From the NCBI GenBank assembly GCA_030427505.1, contig JAUICH010000024.1, positions 26,238-90,237 of the forward strand: a DNA stretch of 64,000 nt, written 5' to 3'. The translations under genes and the position numbers were made by a program. This DNA comes from Verrucomicrobiia bacterium. Lineage in GTDB: Bacteria; Verrucomicrobiota; Verrucomicrobiia; Verrucomicrobiales; DEV007. Shown here piece after piece: positions 18,341-27,645 of this stretch; positions within the stretch are counted from its first letter, which is position 1, and every line of letters begins with the position of its first letter. Below the pieces are notes generated by a model that made no database searches, had not been told where the DNA came from, and saw only the letters and a program-made list of their open reading frames with translations.

Positions 18341-19381
18341 ATGTCCGCCGATCTCACCAAACTCCCCACCACGGACCCCACTCCCATCCTGCGCTACCGC
18401 GATGGGGTCTACGCGGCCGACCTTCTTACCGCCGCCATCGTCCATCTCGACTTTTTCACCCGCCTGGCGGCCGCTCCCGCCACCTTGGAGGAAATTTGCG
18501 ACGCCTTTGAATTCCAGCCCCGCCCCACCGATGTGCTGCTGACTCTCTGTCTTTGCAACGGCCTCGTCGAGCGCCGCGTGGAGGACGGCGTGTTTCAGGT
18601 GACGGACCTGGCCCGCGAACACCTGGTGAAGGGGTCGCCCTGGAACCTCACGCCCTACTACCAGTCCCTGAAAGACCGCCCCGTGGTCATGGACTTCCTC
18701 CGCGTGCTGAAGTCCGGGCGTCCCGCCCAATGGAGCGGTTTCGAAGATCAAGAGGCGGACTGGCATGGCGCCATGGGCGACTCGGACTTTGCCTCCATGT
18801 TTACCGGCGCCATGGACTGCCGTGGCGTTTACCTGGGGAAAGCCCTCGCCAACCAATTGGACCTCTTGAAAAACCAGCGCTTGCTGGACATCGGCGGAGG
18901 TGCCGGCATCTACGCTTGCGCCCTGGCGGCGAACTTTCCAAACCTCGCCGCCACTCTGCTGGAATTGCCGCCCGTGGACGGCATCGCACGGAAAGCCATC
19001 GCGGAGCGCGGCTTTTCGGACCGCGTTACCGTGACGGCGGGCAACATGTTCGAAGCCGATGCCTACCCCACGGACTGTGACGTGCATTTGTTTTCGAACG
19101 TCATGCATGACTGGGACCTCCCGGAGATCCGCCAGCTTCTGGAAAATTCCTTCCGCGCCCTGCCCGGGGGCGGCCGCATCGCCGTTCACGAAACTTTCCT
19201 GAACGCGGAGAAAACCGGCCCTCTGCCAGTCGCGGAATATTCCTGCATTCTCATGCACTCCACCCAGGGCCGTTGTTATTCCGCCGCGGAAATGGCGTCT
19301 TTGTTAGAAGCCGCCGGATTTCATGCTCCTTCCTTTTCGGTCACCGGGGGAGATCGTGGCGTGATCCAGGCTCAAAAATAG
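18341..19381 (+). CDS. SAM-dependent methyltransferase, O-methyltransferase (acetylserotonin/hydroxyneurosporene) type
   Basis: 346 residues from the ATG at 18341 (MSADLTKLP). The N-terminal ~100 residues form the winged-helix dimerisation domain of the plant-type O-methyltransferase family. The C-terminal Rossmann domain has motif I LLDIGGGAGIYACAL, then LELPPVDGIARK, and the catalytic histidine context SNVMHDWDLPE. The family methylates small-molecule hydroxyls; the substrate cannot be read from sequence. A TTG at 18311 extends the frame but lacks support. Confidence 0.88.
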   Translation: MSADLTKLPTTDPTPILRYRDGVYAADLLTAAIVHLDFFTRLAAAPATLEEICDAFEFQPRPTDVLLTLCLCNGLVERRVEDGVFQVTDLAREHLVKGSPWNLTPYYQSLKDRPVVMDFLRVLKSGRPAQWSGFEDQEADWHGAMGDSDFASMFTGAMDCRGVYLGKALANQLDLLKNQRLLDIGGGAGIYACALAANFPNLAATLLELPPVDGIARKAIAERGFSDRVTVTAGNMFEADAYPTDCDVHLFSNVMHDWDLPEIRQLLENSFRALPGGGRIAVHETFLNAEKTGPLPVAEYSCILMHSTQGRCYSAAEMASLLEAAGFHAPSFSVTGGDRGVIQAQK

Positions 19382-19547
19382 ACTTGACCGCTTGGGAATG
19401 CTATGTTGCCACGGGCGGGCAGGAATGTTACGCTCAACTTGATTTTTTCGGTTCTTCCGTGACGGGACGGGCAATTCAGGACGCGGCCGGCGTGCCACCG
19501 GCAATAGAAAACGCACCTGGTACGCCCTGAACGCGGTACCCAACTGC

Positions 19548-22500
19548 ATGCAGACGACGACTCAGGAGAAAATTCAATTCACCTGTCCCCATTGTGGTGC
19601 CAAGCTGAAAGTGCCCCGCTCCATGGCGGGTGTCACAGGGCCGTGCCCCCGGTGCAAGGAACCTATTTCCGCTCCCCGGACACTCCCCGGCGAGGATAGC
19701 AGCGGAACCCAGGCGGGAAACACCCAAGCCGGCGCCAGCGCGAAACCGCGAGACCCCTGGAAGGCCGCCGGCACTTCCGAGACGTCCGCTCCTTCGCGCC
19801 TTCCCGAGCCGCGCGAACCGGCGGCTCCATCCTCCTATCCGGAAGACAACGACTGGCCCAGCGTCACCACAAACTTTGGCGCCAAACGGCCACCACTTAC
19901 CAATGGCCACGCCTCCGGTCCGGAGCCTTCAGCCGTTCAAAAACCCGCCGGCCGCCCCGAAGGCCAGAATGCGTCGCTCCCCCCCTGGACCCGGAGCGAA
20001 CCGGGGTCCGCGCCGCGCAGCACGCCTTCGGACGAAGCCAAGCCTTCGATGAGCGCGAAGCCCCCCGCTTCGCCCTGGGGACCGGCCTCCGTTCCCAAGT
20101 CACCCTGGGAAACCGGCACTCCTCCTCATTCGGCGCCGCCCTCTTCCCGGCCGCCTGAGAAACCTGCTTCCCCCGCCGCTTCCGCATCTCCCTATGGGAC
20201 TCAGCGGAAACCGGTGCCCGCGCCGCCTCCGGACACTCCCATGTTCCGTCCGGAGACGATGCCCATCATCGACCCGAATACCAATCGCAAGAGCCCGGAC
20301 CAGCCCGCCACCCGCCGGCCATCCCAAGCCCCTCCCCGGGATACGGCCTCCAGCCATACCAGTTTTCAGACCCCAAATCCGCCCCACCAACCGGCGGCGA
20401 AATCACCCGCGATCCCCCCCCACGGCCAACCGGAGCGGATTCCGGCTTCACGCGGTGGTGAAGGCGGAAAGGTTAAGGAATCCTCCCAGCCGCCGGCTGG
20501 ACTCGACAAGTCGCGCCAGGGATTCACCCAGTCCGGCCACGGACAATCCATCCCGCCAAAGAAATCAGCTGGCCCTCTGTCTAACGGCCGACAGGATTCC
20601 ACTCCATCCTCTTCTCCACCTCACTCATCCCGGCACCAGGAGGCCGTCCTCCCGGTACCGCCACGCTCTGGCAATCCGGCGCCCAGTGGAGAATCGCACG
20701 GCATTGACGACGTGCTGCAGCCGGTTTCGCCCTTACCTTCGTCTGCCCTAACTCGCATGCATCCACATCGCAAGGCCAAGGCATCCCACTGGCGGTCACA
20801 GTTCGACAACCGGCCTGAAAAAAAACCGCTCAGTACAAAGGTTCAAGTCGCCATACTCATTGGGATAGCTGCTCTTTTCCCGATTGTCGGACTGACCATC
20901 TTGCTCATCGCGGACGGAAATGTGGAAGGAGGCATTCGCCCGCTCCACCACATTCCAGGATTTTCGTCCTTCAGCAACGCCGTTCACGGTTCCGGCGACA
21001 AGGCAAACCCGAAGCCGGATGAAGACCCGGCGGGCAGCAATTCCGTCGCCGCGGCCGGGAAACCTCCCGTCACGCCCGCTCCCGCCAACGAAAGCTCTCC
21101 GGTCCCAGCGGCACCCCCAAGTTCCAGCGCCCCGGCGGACGCTACTCCGGAACCGCCGGAACCCGCCGCGGCCGAACGTCCCGCGGGTCTGCCCCGAGTC
21201 GTCATCAACGATGCCGCTACCGCCGGGCGGAGCCCCATCCTTCCTCAAACCGGTTCCACGCTGGAACACCCGGCCTCAAGCGCCGCTGACGCGGCCCGTC
21301 CTCCGGTGGAGCCCGCCGTGGCCGCGGCTTCTCTTCCGCCCCAATCCACGCCCAATACCGCCGATCCCGCGGACGCTTCCGCCCTGGAGCTTCCCTCGCG
21401 GGATCCCATGGCTGAGAAACCGGTGGCCACACCCACTCTCACCATTTCCATCCCCCCGTCAGCCGCCTCGCCCGTCCCGGCCCCGGCGGAACCGGAACCC
21501 AAAACCGAACCGCCGGCGCCCGCTCCGGCAGCGGCGCGGGCTCCCGAGACACCCGCGAGCCTGCCTGAACCCGCCCCTGAGATGGCGGCGGCCTTCGAAG
21601 CGGATGCTCCACCCGCTCCGGCCCCCTCTCCGGCGCCAGCGGTAGAACCCGATACCACTCCCGCTCCGGCTCCGGCTCCGGCATCGACCTTGGAACCAGA
21701 GCCCGCCATGGCTCGCGCCACGCCCGGCATTTCTGAGCCTTCCGGCGGGCAGGCCATGGAGGATGTCCTGGTACTGCCCAACCCCGCCGCGTCTCCACCG
21801 CCGAGCAGTCAGCCAGCCTCCAGTACGCCCGCTTCATCCACCGGCGGCTCTTATTCCGCTTCCACTTCCAGCGGCACGGGTAGCGGCCTTTTGGGCCCGG
21901 TTCGCACCACGCTGGAAACGTTTCTCAACGCGCCTACCTGGCAGGACCGGCTGCCCTACGTATTCGAAGCCGACAGCATCCGGGCTGAAATGGCGGATTA
22001 CTACGCTGCCAACCCCTATGAGCCGGGCCGGAACTACGCCATCGAATTTTGGCAAATGGACCCGGCGCCAGAACACGGCAATCCCTTTTATGTATACAAC
22101 GTTTCCGCTAGCGACTCGCCCGAATGGTTCCCCGTGGTCGTCCGGGATACCCCACAGGGCCTGAAGGTGGATTGGGGGATTTACACGGAATTTTCCGACA
22201 AACATTTTCAGCGGTTCCAGACCGCCAAGGAAACAGGCCCCCGCCGCTTCCGCCTGGTGATGCGCCGCACGGACTACTGGGGCCCTGACCGCGAGATGCT
22301 GAAAGACTACGATACTTTCGTCATCGCCACCCCGCATTCCTCGCCCGAATCGGATCTCTTGCAGGGACCCCACGCCTTTGTCCGCAAAGGCACCAAACTG
22401 TCCTCGAAACTGGAGAAAATGGTTCCTTGGAGCGCGGAGCCCCTGGCCGTCATTCTTGAGGTCGAGCGCAAAGCCATCTTCAACGGCGGCATGCCTCATC

Positions 22501-22553
22501 TGGTCATTCGCGAACTCGTCACCGACGGCTGGGATCTGCCAGCCGCGAAGTGA
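19548..22553 (+). CDS. Large zinc-ribbon, proline/alanine-rich membrane protein
   Basis: 1001 residues in four parts. The first is an N-terminal zinc ribbon (CPHCGAKL, then CPRCKEP; residues 13-40). Then comes a ~390-residue Pro/Ser/Ala-rich disordered region. One transmembrane helix follows (about 430-452, VQVAILIGIAALFPIVGLTI), then a second ~330-residue Pro/Ala-rich region and a folded C-terminal domain of about 220 residues (from VRTTLETFLNAPTWQDRLPYV). The zinc ribbon would be cytoplasmic and the C-terminal domain outside, with a flexible reach through the periplasm. Similar zinc-ribbon/Pro-rich/C-terminal-domain proteins occur in Verrucomicrobia; no function is known to me. Confidence 0.8.
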   Translation: MQTTTQEKIQFTCPHCGAKLKVPRSMAGVTGPCPRCKEPISAPRTLPGEDSSGTQAGNTQAGASAKPRDPWKAAGTSETSAPSRLPEPREPAAPSSYPEDNDWPSVTTNFGAKRPPLTNGHASGPEPSAVQKPAGRPEGQNASLPPWTRSEPGSAPRSTPSDEAKPSMSAKPPASPWGPASVPKSPWETGTPPHSAPPSSRPPEKPASPAASASPYGTQRKPVPAPPPDTPMFRPETMPIIDPNTNRKSPDQPATRRPSQAPPRDTASSHTSFQTPNPPHQPAAKSPAIPPHGQPERIPASRGGEGGKVKESSQPPAGLDKSRQGFTQSGHGQSIPPKKSAGPLSNGRQDSTPSSSPPHSSRHQEAVLPVPPRSGNPAPSGESHGIDDVLQPVSPLPSSALTRMHPHRKAKASHWRSQFDNRPEKKPLSTKVQVAILIGIAALFPIVGLTILLIADGNVEGGIRPLHHIPGFSSFSNAVHGSGDKANPKPDEDPAGSNSVAAAGKPPVTPAPANESSPVPAAPPSSSAPADATPEPPEPAAAERPAGLPRVVINDAATAGRSPILPQTGSTLEHPASSAADAARPPVEPAVAAASLPPQSTPNTADPADASALELPSRDPMAEKPVATPTLTISIPPSAASPVPAPAEPEPKTEPPAPAPAAARAPETPASLPEPAPEMAAAFEADAPPAPAPSPAPAVEPDTTPAPAPAPASTLEPEPAMARATPGISEPSGGQAMEDVLVLPNPAASPPPSSQPASSTPASSTGGSYSASTSSGTGSGLLGPVRTTLETFLNAPTWQDRLPYVFEADSIRAEMADYYAANPYEPGRNYAIEFWQMDPAPEHGNPFYVYNVSASDSPEWFPVVVRDTPQGLKVDWGIYTEFSDKHFQRFQTAKETGPRRFRLVMRRTDYWGPDREMLKDYDTFVIATPHSSPESDLLQGPHAFVRKGTKLSSKLEKMVPWSAEPLAVILEVERKAIFNGGMPHLVIRELVTDGWDLPAAK

Positions 22554-22581
22554 GGCTTCAAGCTCCCGCGAATCGAGTCGC

Positions 22582-23025
22582 TCAAGGCGCGGACTGGCCG
22601 AACTCCCGCCAGTCTCCTTTCAGCACATAGACTTGTTCCAGGCCCACTTCTCCCCGCAGCCGCTCCGCCACCTCCGCGCTGCGGCCACAGGTGGTGCCAT
22701 CGCAGTAGACCACCACGGTTGTTTTGGAAAGTTCGTCCAGCCGGTCGCTCAAGTCCCACATCAGGTCGGCCCACTCCTCCGCATTTAGAAGCAGAGCTCC
22801 GGACACGTGTCCGGCCTCATAGTCCTCCCGCGGCCGGGCATCAATCCAGGTAACATCCGGCCCAAACCTCTCCCGCACTTCCTGGACCGTCACCTGGAAG
22901 GGCAATGACGGGTCCTCCGCCACGGACCGGAGGCTGGGCGCCCGGGGGTGAAGCCAAAACGTCAGGCCCACCGCCACCGCGCACAGACTCAACAGAATGC
23001 CGATTTCGCCCAGTGCTTTGACCAT
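22582..23025 (-). CDS. Membrane-anchored rhodanese domain protein
   Basis: 147 residues from the ATG at 23025. One N-terminal membrane helix (ALGEIGILLSLCAVAVGLTF) is followed by a rhodanese domain with VTWIDARPREDYEAGHVSGAL and the active-site loop CDGTTCGRS. The catalytic domain probably faces the periplasm. It is the last gene of the minus-strand respiratory run and may serve sulfur or copper-thiol chemistry during oxidase assembly; this role is inferred from position only. Confidence 0.82.
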   Translation of the reverse strand: MVKALGEIGILLSLCAVAVGLTFWLHPRAPSLRSVAEDPSLPFQVTVQEVRERFGPDVTWIDARPREDYEAGHVSGALLLNAEEWADLMWDLSDRLDELSKTTVVVYCDGTTCGRSAEVAERLRGEVGLEQVYVLKGDWREFGQSAP

Positions 23026-23134
23026 TTCTTCAACTTCCACCCTGGCCCTCAACCGTGCGGCCCTTTGACCCATCCTCCTCTTTTTCTACAAACCGCGCTT
23101 GGATGGCGGACTCACGGTGCCGTGTTCGCTGACG

Positions 23135-24292
23135 TTAAGGAATGCCCGCAGTACCACGCTCCTGCCGGCCGGGAGCTTGCACGGCAAAGTAAGCCATTTG
23201 TTTTCTCAACTTCTTGATCTTGCTGTCGGTCTCGATCTTAAGCATGCCGAGGATGATCTTGTCCGTGCTTTCCGGGGTAAGCTCCAGCCAGTAGTCCCGG
23301 CCCGGAGTCTCCGTAATGACCCGGCAGGACACGCTGTCGCGGGAACTTTCCGCACTGACCACATGCACGGGTTCGTCCCGCAAGGAACGCAAACGGATCC
23401 GCTTGGGCGCGGGCGACTCGCCCTGTACCCAAGTGACCATTTTTGGCTCAATCTCAAACGCCGGATCGATCGCCACCACCACGGTCAATTCCGTCCGGGG
23501 ATTCTGGGGGTGATCCGTTTCCACGTAGATTTTCTTCACCGCCTCTCCCGCAGCCATCTTGGAAATGGAATAGGTGGCGCTGACCGTGGCCGCCTCCCCT
23601 GGACGCAGAAGGTCCCGGTCGGCCTTGGCCGACAGGCAGGAGCAACTGGAATCCACTTTGGTGATCTTGACCGGACGGCCCGTCTGGTTGTTGATGGAAA
23701 AAGTAGCCGTAAAAGAATCCGCCTCCACTGACGCCCGGTTCACGGACACGGAGGGCGAGAAAACGAGGCCCGCTTCCCCAATAAACTCAGGATAGTTCCC
23801 TTCCGCCGCCGGCTTCGCCGGGGGCACGGCGGGCGCCGCCTCCGCGGAGGGAAACCACACATAGAGCATGAGATAAACGATCACGCCCGTCACGGATACA
23901 TAAAGCCACAGCGGCAGGGTCATCCGGGCGATCCGCGTGTGGCGGTCGTATCGGCGGCGCAGCGCGGGCACTACGGTCATGATCACCATGGGCACGATCA
24001 CGATGGCCAAAATCACATGGGAAATCAAGAGTATGTAGTAGAACGTCCGCACGGGGCCTTCGTGGGTGAACTTCACGTGCCCGGCCGAATAGTGATAGAT
24101 TAGATAACAAACCAGAAAGGCCGCGGAAACCGCCAGCGCCAGGGCCATGCAGGTAATGTGGCCTTTGATCTGCCGGCGCCGGATCAAGAGGAAACCCAGC
24201 ACCAGCAGCACGGTGCAAACGGTATTGAGGGTGGCATTCACCTTCGGCAGGTCGGAAACGCCAAAGGCCAGGGTTTGAACAGTGGAGTCCAC
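23135..24292 (-). CDS. DUF420 (CtaM-like) membrane domain fused to a DUF1573 domain
   Basis: 385 residues. The first ~160 form a four- to five-helix DUF420 domain (NTVCTVLLVLGFLLIRRRQIKGHI, YHYSAGHVKF, YYILLISHVILAIVIVP), the family that includes CtaM, needed to assemble aa3 oxidase in Bacillus/Staphylococcus. Conserved histidines in the helices are visible. The C-terminal ~200 residues are an extracytoplasmic DUF1573 Ig-like domain with CSCLSAKADRDLLRPGEAATV. I do not know this fusion as a standard architecture. It sits after sco in the oxidase run, which fits an assembly role. Confidence 0.85.
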   Translation of the reverse strand: MDSTVQTLAFGVSDLPKVNATLNTVCTVLLVLGFLLIRRRQIKGHITCMALALAVSAAFLVCYLIYHYSAGHVKFTHEGPVRTFYYILLISHVILAIVIVPMVIMTVVPALRRRYDRHTRIARMTLPLWLYVSVTGVIVYLMLYVWFPSAEAAPAVPPAKPAAEGNYPEFIGEAGLVFSPSVSVNRASVEADSFTATFSINNQTGRPVKITKVDSSCSCLSAKADRDLLRPGEAATVSATYSISKMAAGEAVKKIYVETDHPQNPRTELTVVVAIDPAFEIEPKMVTWVQGESPAPKRIRLRSLRDEPVHVVSAESSRDSVSCRVITETPGRDYWLELTPESTDKIILGMLKIETDSKIKKLRKQMAYFAVQAPGRQERGTAGIP

Positions 24293-24332
24293 AAGCGGAA
24301 TTCGTAGAAGGGTTAGATAACGGAAGAATGGC

Positions 24333-25166
24333 TCAAGCCGCGGGGACGGTGGAAGGCTCTTCCCTCTTGTTTCCGCGGTTGATCAAAACGATCACATAGA
24401 TCAGGAAAATCGCTCCCAGGATGGCTAAGTAAATCACCCCCCAGTTCACCCCTCGTTTTGTCTCCTTCTGGTTCAAGAGGAAACGGATGTCCTTTCGGAG
24501 TTTCTCCAGCTCGGCTTCGCCAAAGTCAGCATCCATCACCTCATACCATCCCCGAACGTTTCCCATGCCATCCACCAGCGCCAGGCGTTGATCGTGTGAG
24601 TACTTTCCATAGGCCGTAATCTGAGCCGGATCGGTATTTTCCTGTCTCCCGTAGAATTTGAAGTACTTCATCATGTAACTGCGAATCTCGTTCTCGTCAC
24701 CCGTCACAAACCACCAGTTCGGTTCGTCCACCCCATGGTCCTTAACCCACTCGTCCATTTTCTCCGGCGTATCTTCCTTAGGATCCAGGCTGATGGAAAC
24801 CAGGTGAAATCGCGGATCGGAACTAAACTCCTGCTGTAACCGGCTCTGAATGGCCGCCAATCCCAGACATCCGGACGGGCAATCCGTATATTGGTAGCCC
24901 GCCACCCAGATTTTTCCCTTCAGTTGGCCGAGCGCGACCTCCTGCCCGTCCCGATTTATCAGGTCCAGGTCTCGCTCCAGCCGGGACCCAAAAATAGGGC
25001 GATCATCTTGCTCTATTTGCTCCCCGTATTTCTGATAGGAACGAGTCACGAAAAACGAGCCTGAGAAAATGATCGCGCAGATCGCGATGATCGTGGCCCA
25101 GAAAAGCTTGGGATTGAAATTACGCTCAAATTTTCCGGGCGCGGGATTGGGAGTGGAAGAGTCCAT
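24333..25166 (-). CDS. sco: SCO1/SenC/PrrC-family copper chaperone
   Basis: Delivers copper to, or reduces the thiols of, the CuA site of cytochrome oxidase subunit II. The thioredoxin fold carries the copper motif CPSGC (Cys96 and Cys100) and the distal ligand histidine in KYSHDQRL. Membrane helices at both ends (about 22-41 and 245-265) anchor it; classical Sco proteins have only the N-terminal one, so the C-terminal helix is an addition. 277 residues. Located after ctaB in the oxidase operon. Confidence 0.92.
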   Translation of the reverse strand: MDSSTPNPAPGKFERNFNPKLFWATIIAICAIIFSGSFFVTRSYQKYGEQIEQDDRPIFGSRLERDLDLINRDGQEVALGQLKGKIWVAGYQYTDCPSGCLGLAAIQSRLQQEFSSDPRFHLVSISLDPKEDTPEKMDEWVKDHGVDEPNWWFVTGDENEIRSYMMKYFKFYGRQENTDPAQITAYGKYSHDQRLALVDGMGNVRGWYEVMDADFGEAELEKLRKDIRFLLNQKETKRGVNWGVIYLAILGAIFLIYVIVLINRGNKREEPSTVPAA

Positions 25167-25332
25167 CTTTAGGGGAAACGTCTTTCGTTCTGAGGATTAA
25201 TCAAGCATGCGTGCCCTTATCCGGCTGGCGTATTCGTGTGGGCGCTTGCTGGGGGAAACCAGGTTTTCGAAAATACGCCATGCGGAACACCGAAGCCGCG
25301 AGAAAGTCCCCTATCCTTCCGGCTTCCGGGAC

Positions 25333-26292
25333 CTACTCCGCCCCCCCACCATTCACCCGCCACGCCAGCAGGGCCGCCGCCAGTACCACGGGCAAATACA
25401 GCAGGGTGGAGAAAAACAACCGCCGCGCCTGATCCCGGGTCCGGTCGCGGCGAAACTTCCACGCCAGCCACACCAAGACACCGCCCAAGGCCAAGCCTGG
25501 AAGGAGGAACCACACCGCCACGTGCCCCGATACCACCGGCAAGACAGGCAGCAACGCCAACAGCACGGAATAAAAGAGCGCCAGGCCGGTAGTCTTGTTT
25601 CCGGTCTCGTCTTCGTTCGACCACATCACGAAACCCGCGCGGCGGTACTCGTCCCGGTACATCCAGTTGATGGCCAGGAAGTGCGGCATTTGCCACAGGA
25701 ACAACAAGGCAAAGAGAAAGACCGCTCCCAGGTCGTAGCCGGCCCCGCCCGCGTACCAGCCGATCAGAGGGGGCAAAGCGCCCGCCACCGCCCCCACCAC
25801 GGTATTCCACGAACTGCGCCGCTTCATGGGCGTGTAAACAAACAGATAGATAAACAGCGTCAGCCCCGCCAACAGGCCTGCCGCCATGTTGACCCGGATG
25901 CCGAGATGAATGATCCCAAAAGCCCCCATCAGCCAGCCCAGCACGAAGGCCAGTGCCGTGGGCATCCGCTGGGCCGGAAGCGGGCGGCTGGCCGTGCGCT
26001 CCATCCGTGCATCCGCGTCCACCTCCATGATTTGATTGAAGACCGCCGAGGCGAAGGCCGCCAGAAGGGTCCCGATGAGAGTGTCCCACAGCACGTTCCA
26101 ATTGAAACTGCCGAGCATTCGGCCCGCGGCCAGGTAGCCGAAAATGGTGGTGACCGCGACCAGCACGCTGAGGCGTGCCTTGGTCAACTGCATGAGATCA
26201 TGACGCGCCGAGGCCACGGCGTTGCCTTTGGCGCCGGAAACCGCGGCTGCCTTTTCCGCCGGATGGTCCACGTTCATGTGTTTGTTTTCCAA
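25333..26292 (-). CDS. ctaB: Protoheme IX farnesyltransferase (heme O synthase)
   Basis: Adds a farnesyl group to heme b to make heme O, the precursor of heme A. UbiA-family membrane protein with about nine helices; the first prenyl-diphosphate-binding motif is NQIMEVDADARMERTASRPLP and the second is around YRDEYRRAGFVMWSNEDETG. 319 residues. Sits between ctaA and sco, consistent with supplying heme A to the aa3 oxidase upstream. Start at ATG 26292 (MENKHMNVD); ATG 26277 is an alternative. Confidence 0.93.
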   Translation of the reverse strand: MENKHMNVDHPAEKAAAVSGAKGNAVASARHDLMQLTKARLSVLVAVTTIFGYLAAGRMLGSFNWNVLWDTLIGTLLAAFASAVFNQIMEVDADARMERTASRPLPAQRMPTALAFVLGWLMGAFGIIHLGIRVNMAAGLLAGLTLFIYLFVYTPMKRRSSWNTVVGAVAGALPPLIGWYAGGAGYDLGAVFLFALLFLWQMPHFLAINWMYRDEYRRAGFVMWSNEDETGNKTTGLALFYSVLLALLPVLPVVSGHVAVWFLLPGLALGGVLVWLAWKFRRDRTRDQARRLFFSTLLYLPVVLAAALLAWRVNGGGAE

Positions 26293-26357
26293 ATCGATAG
26301 CCTCTGACCGGGAAGCCCCATCCTAATCCATTCCCGGCGGCCGGGCAAAACTTCCGC

Positions 26358-27470
26358 TCAGACCGAGACTTTTCCCTGGAAACTTCGCACCAGAAACGCA
26401 AACGACACGGCCAGGATGCTCAGACCGTTCAACACATGGACGTTCGTCACCCAGAAGGACTTGCCGGTCATGATCACGCTCACCCCCAGGATCAACTGAA
26501 CCAGTATCAGGCAGAGCACCAGCAGAGGCAGCCGGGTAGCGCCTTTGGGCTGATCGCCCAGATTTTTCGAAACCCAGACCGTCGCGCTCGTCACCAGGCC
26601 CAGGACGGCCAGTGCCCAATACTTGTGCAGAAACATCACGCCCAGGATCAGGGAATCGAAGCCCGGAAATAGCTTTCCATCCGTCAGCAGAATGCCGTCA
26701 TCCGCCAGGCCAAAGCGGTGGTGGTGCCTCATGACCGCGCCCAGGATCAACTGCGCAAAGACCGCCAGCCAGAGCGCCGCTCCCCACCGCCGGACCCGGC
26801 AGCGTAGTGGTGGCGTCAGCGACAGTCTGCGTTCCTCCCAGCGCCGGGACACGACCATCGCCGCCAGGACCAGCACGCAGAAGAACGCCTGGCCGAAGCA
26901 CCCGTGCATGGTGGCGAAGGTGTCTGAAATCTCGGTCACGCGCAAACCGCCCAGGATGGCCTGTGTCACCACCATCAGTAGCGCCAGAGACGCCACCTTG
27001 GTGGCCAGCGGCCATTGGCGTTTCCACCAGCTCCACCCCAGCCACAGCAGCACCGCCACGGCACTGGCGGAACCCAGGGAAAAGAATAGTACTTTTCGCT
27101 CCGCTGACTCGCGCTCCGCTCCGCCGATGCCGAACAGGCCCACCATCATTCCCAGCCAGAGCACCAGAGCCAACAATTCAAAAAACCGTTTCCAACTGTT
27201 TACGAAAGTGAACGCAAAGAGCAGGAGGGTCAGCACTCCCGTCAGAGAAGCGATCAGCCGGTGCCCGTGTTCCAGAAAGTAGGGCCAGTGCTCCAGCCAC
27301 CCCTCGGGGTTCACGCTGCCCCGGCTCAGGGGCCAGTCCGCGAAGGCCATGCCGGCTTCCTCCGTCGTCACCGCCGCGCCCCACCATACCAGCAGCAGGG
27401 CCACCGCCATCACCACCTTGGCATACACCGCCAGCCAGCCCGGCCATTCCCGCGTCTGTGTTTGATCCAT
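26358..27470 (-). CDS. ctaA: Heme A synthase (CtaA/COX15 family)
   Basis: Oxidises the C8 methyl of heme O to a formyl group. An eight-helix membrane protein with the conserved heme-ligand histidines visible in FLEHGHRLIAS, TFATMHGCFGQAFF, AVMRHHHRFG and VMFLHKYWAL. 370 residues. The opening MAFADWPLSRGSVNPEGWL is the typical first extracytoplasmic loop. Follows ctaC and precedes ctaB. Confidence 0.92.
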   Translation of the reverse strand: MDQTQTREWPGWLAVYAKVVMAVALLLVWWGAAVTTEEAGMAFADWPLSRGSVNPEGWLEHWPYFLEHGHRLIASLTGVLTLLLFAFTFVNSWKRFFELLALVLWLGMMVGLFGIGGAERESAERKVLFFSLGSASAVAVLLWLGWSWWKRQWPLATKVASLALLMVVTQAILGGLRVTEISDTFATMHGCFGQAFFCVLVLAAMVVSRRWEERRLSLTPPLRCRVRRWGAALWLAVFAQLILGAVMRHHHRFGLADDGILLTDGKLFPGFDSLILGVMFLHKYWALAVLGLVTSATVWVSKNLGDQPKGATRLPLLVLCLILVQLILGVSVIMTGKSFWVTNVHVLNGLSILAVSFAFLVRSFQGKVSV

Positions 27471-27645
27471 GGGGTCGAGTATTCCCTTTTCTCAAGAGGA
27501 TGGGCGGCAGGCGCCAACCGCCCGGTTCCGGTAACCACGCCACCGGGAGTTCCGCTCTTTCCGGCCCGAGAGCCGCCAAAATGTAAGCTAAGCTCCGGCG
27601 CTCCACTCAGGGAGCTGAGCGCCTCACAAAACCAGGGGCGCGAAC

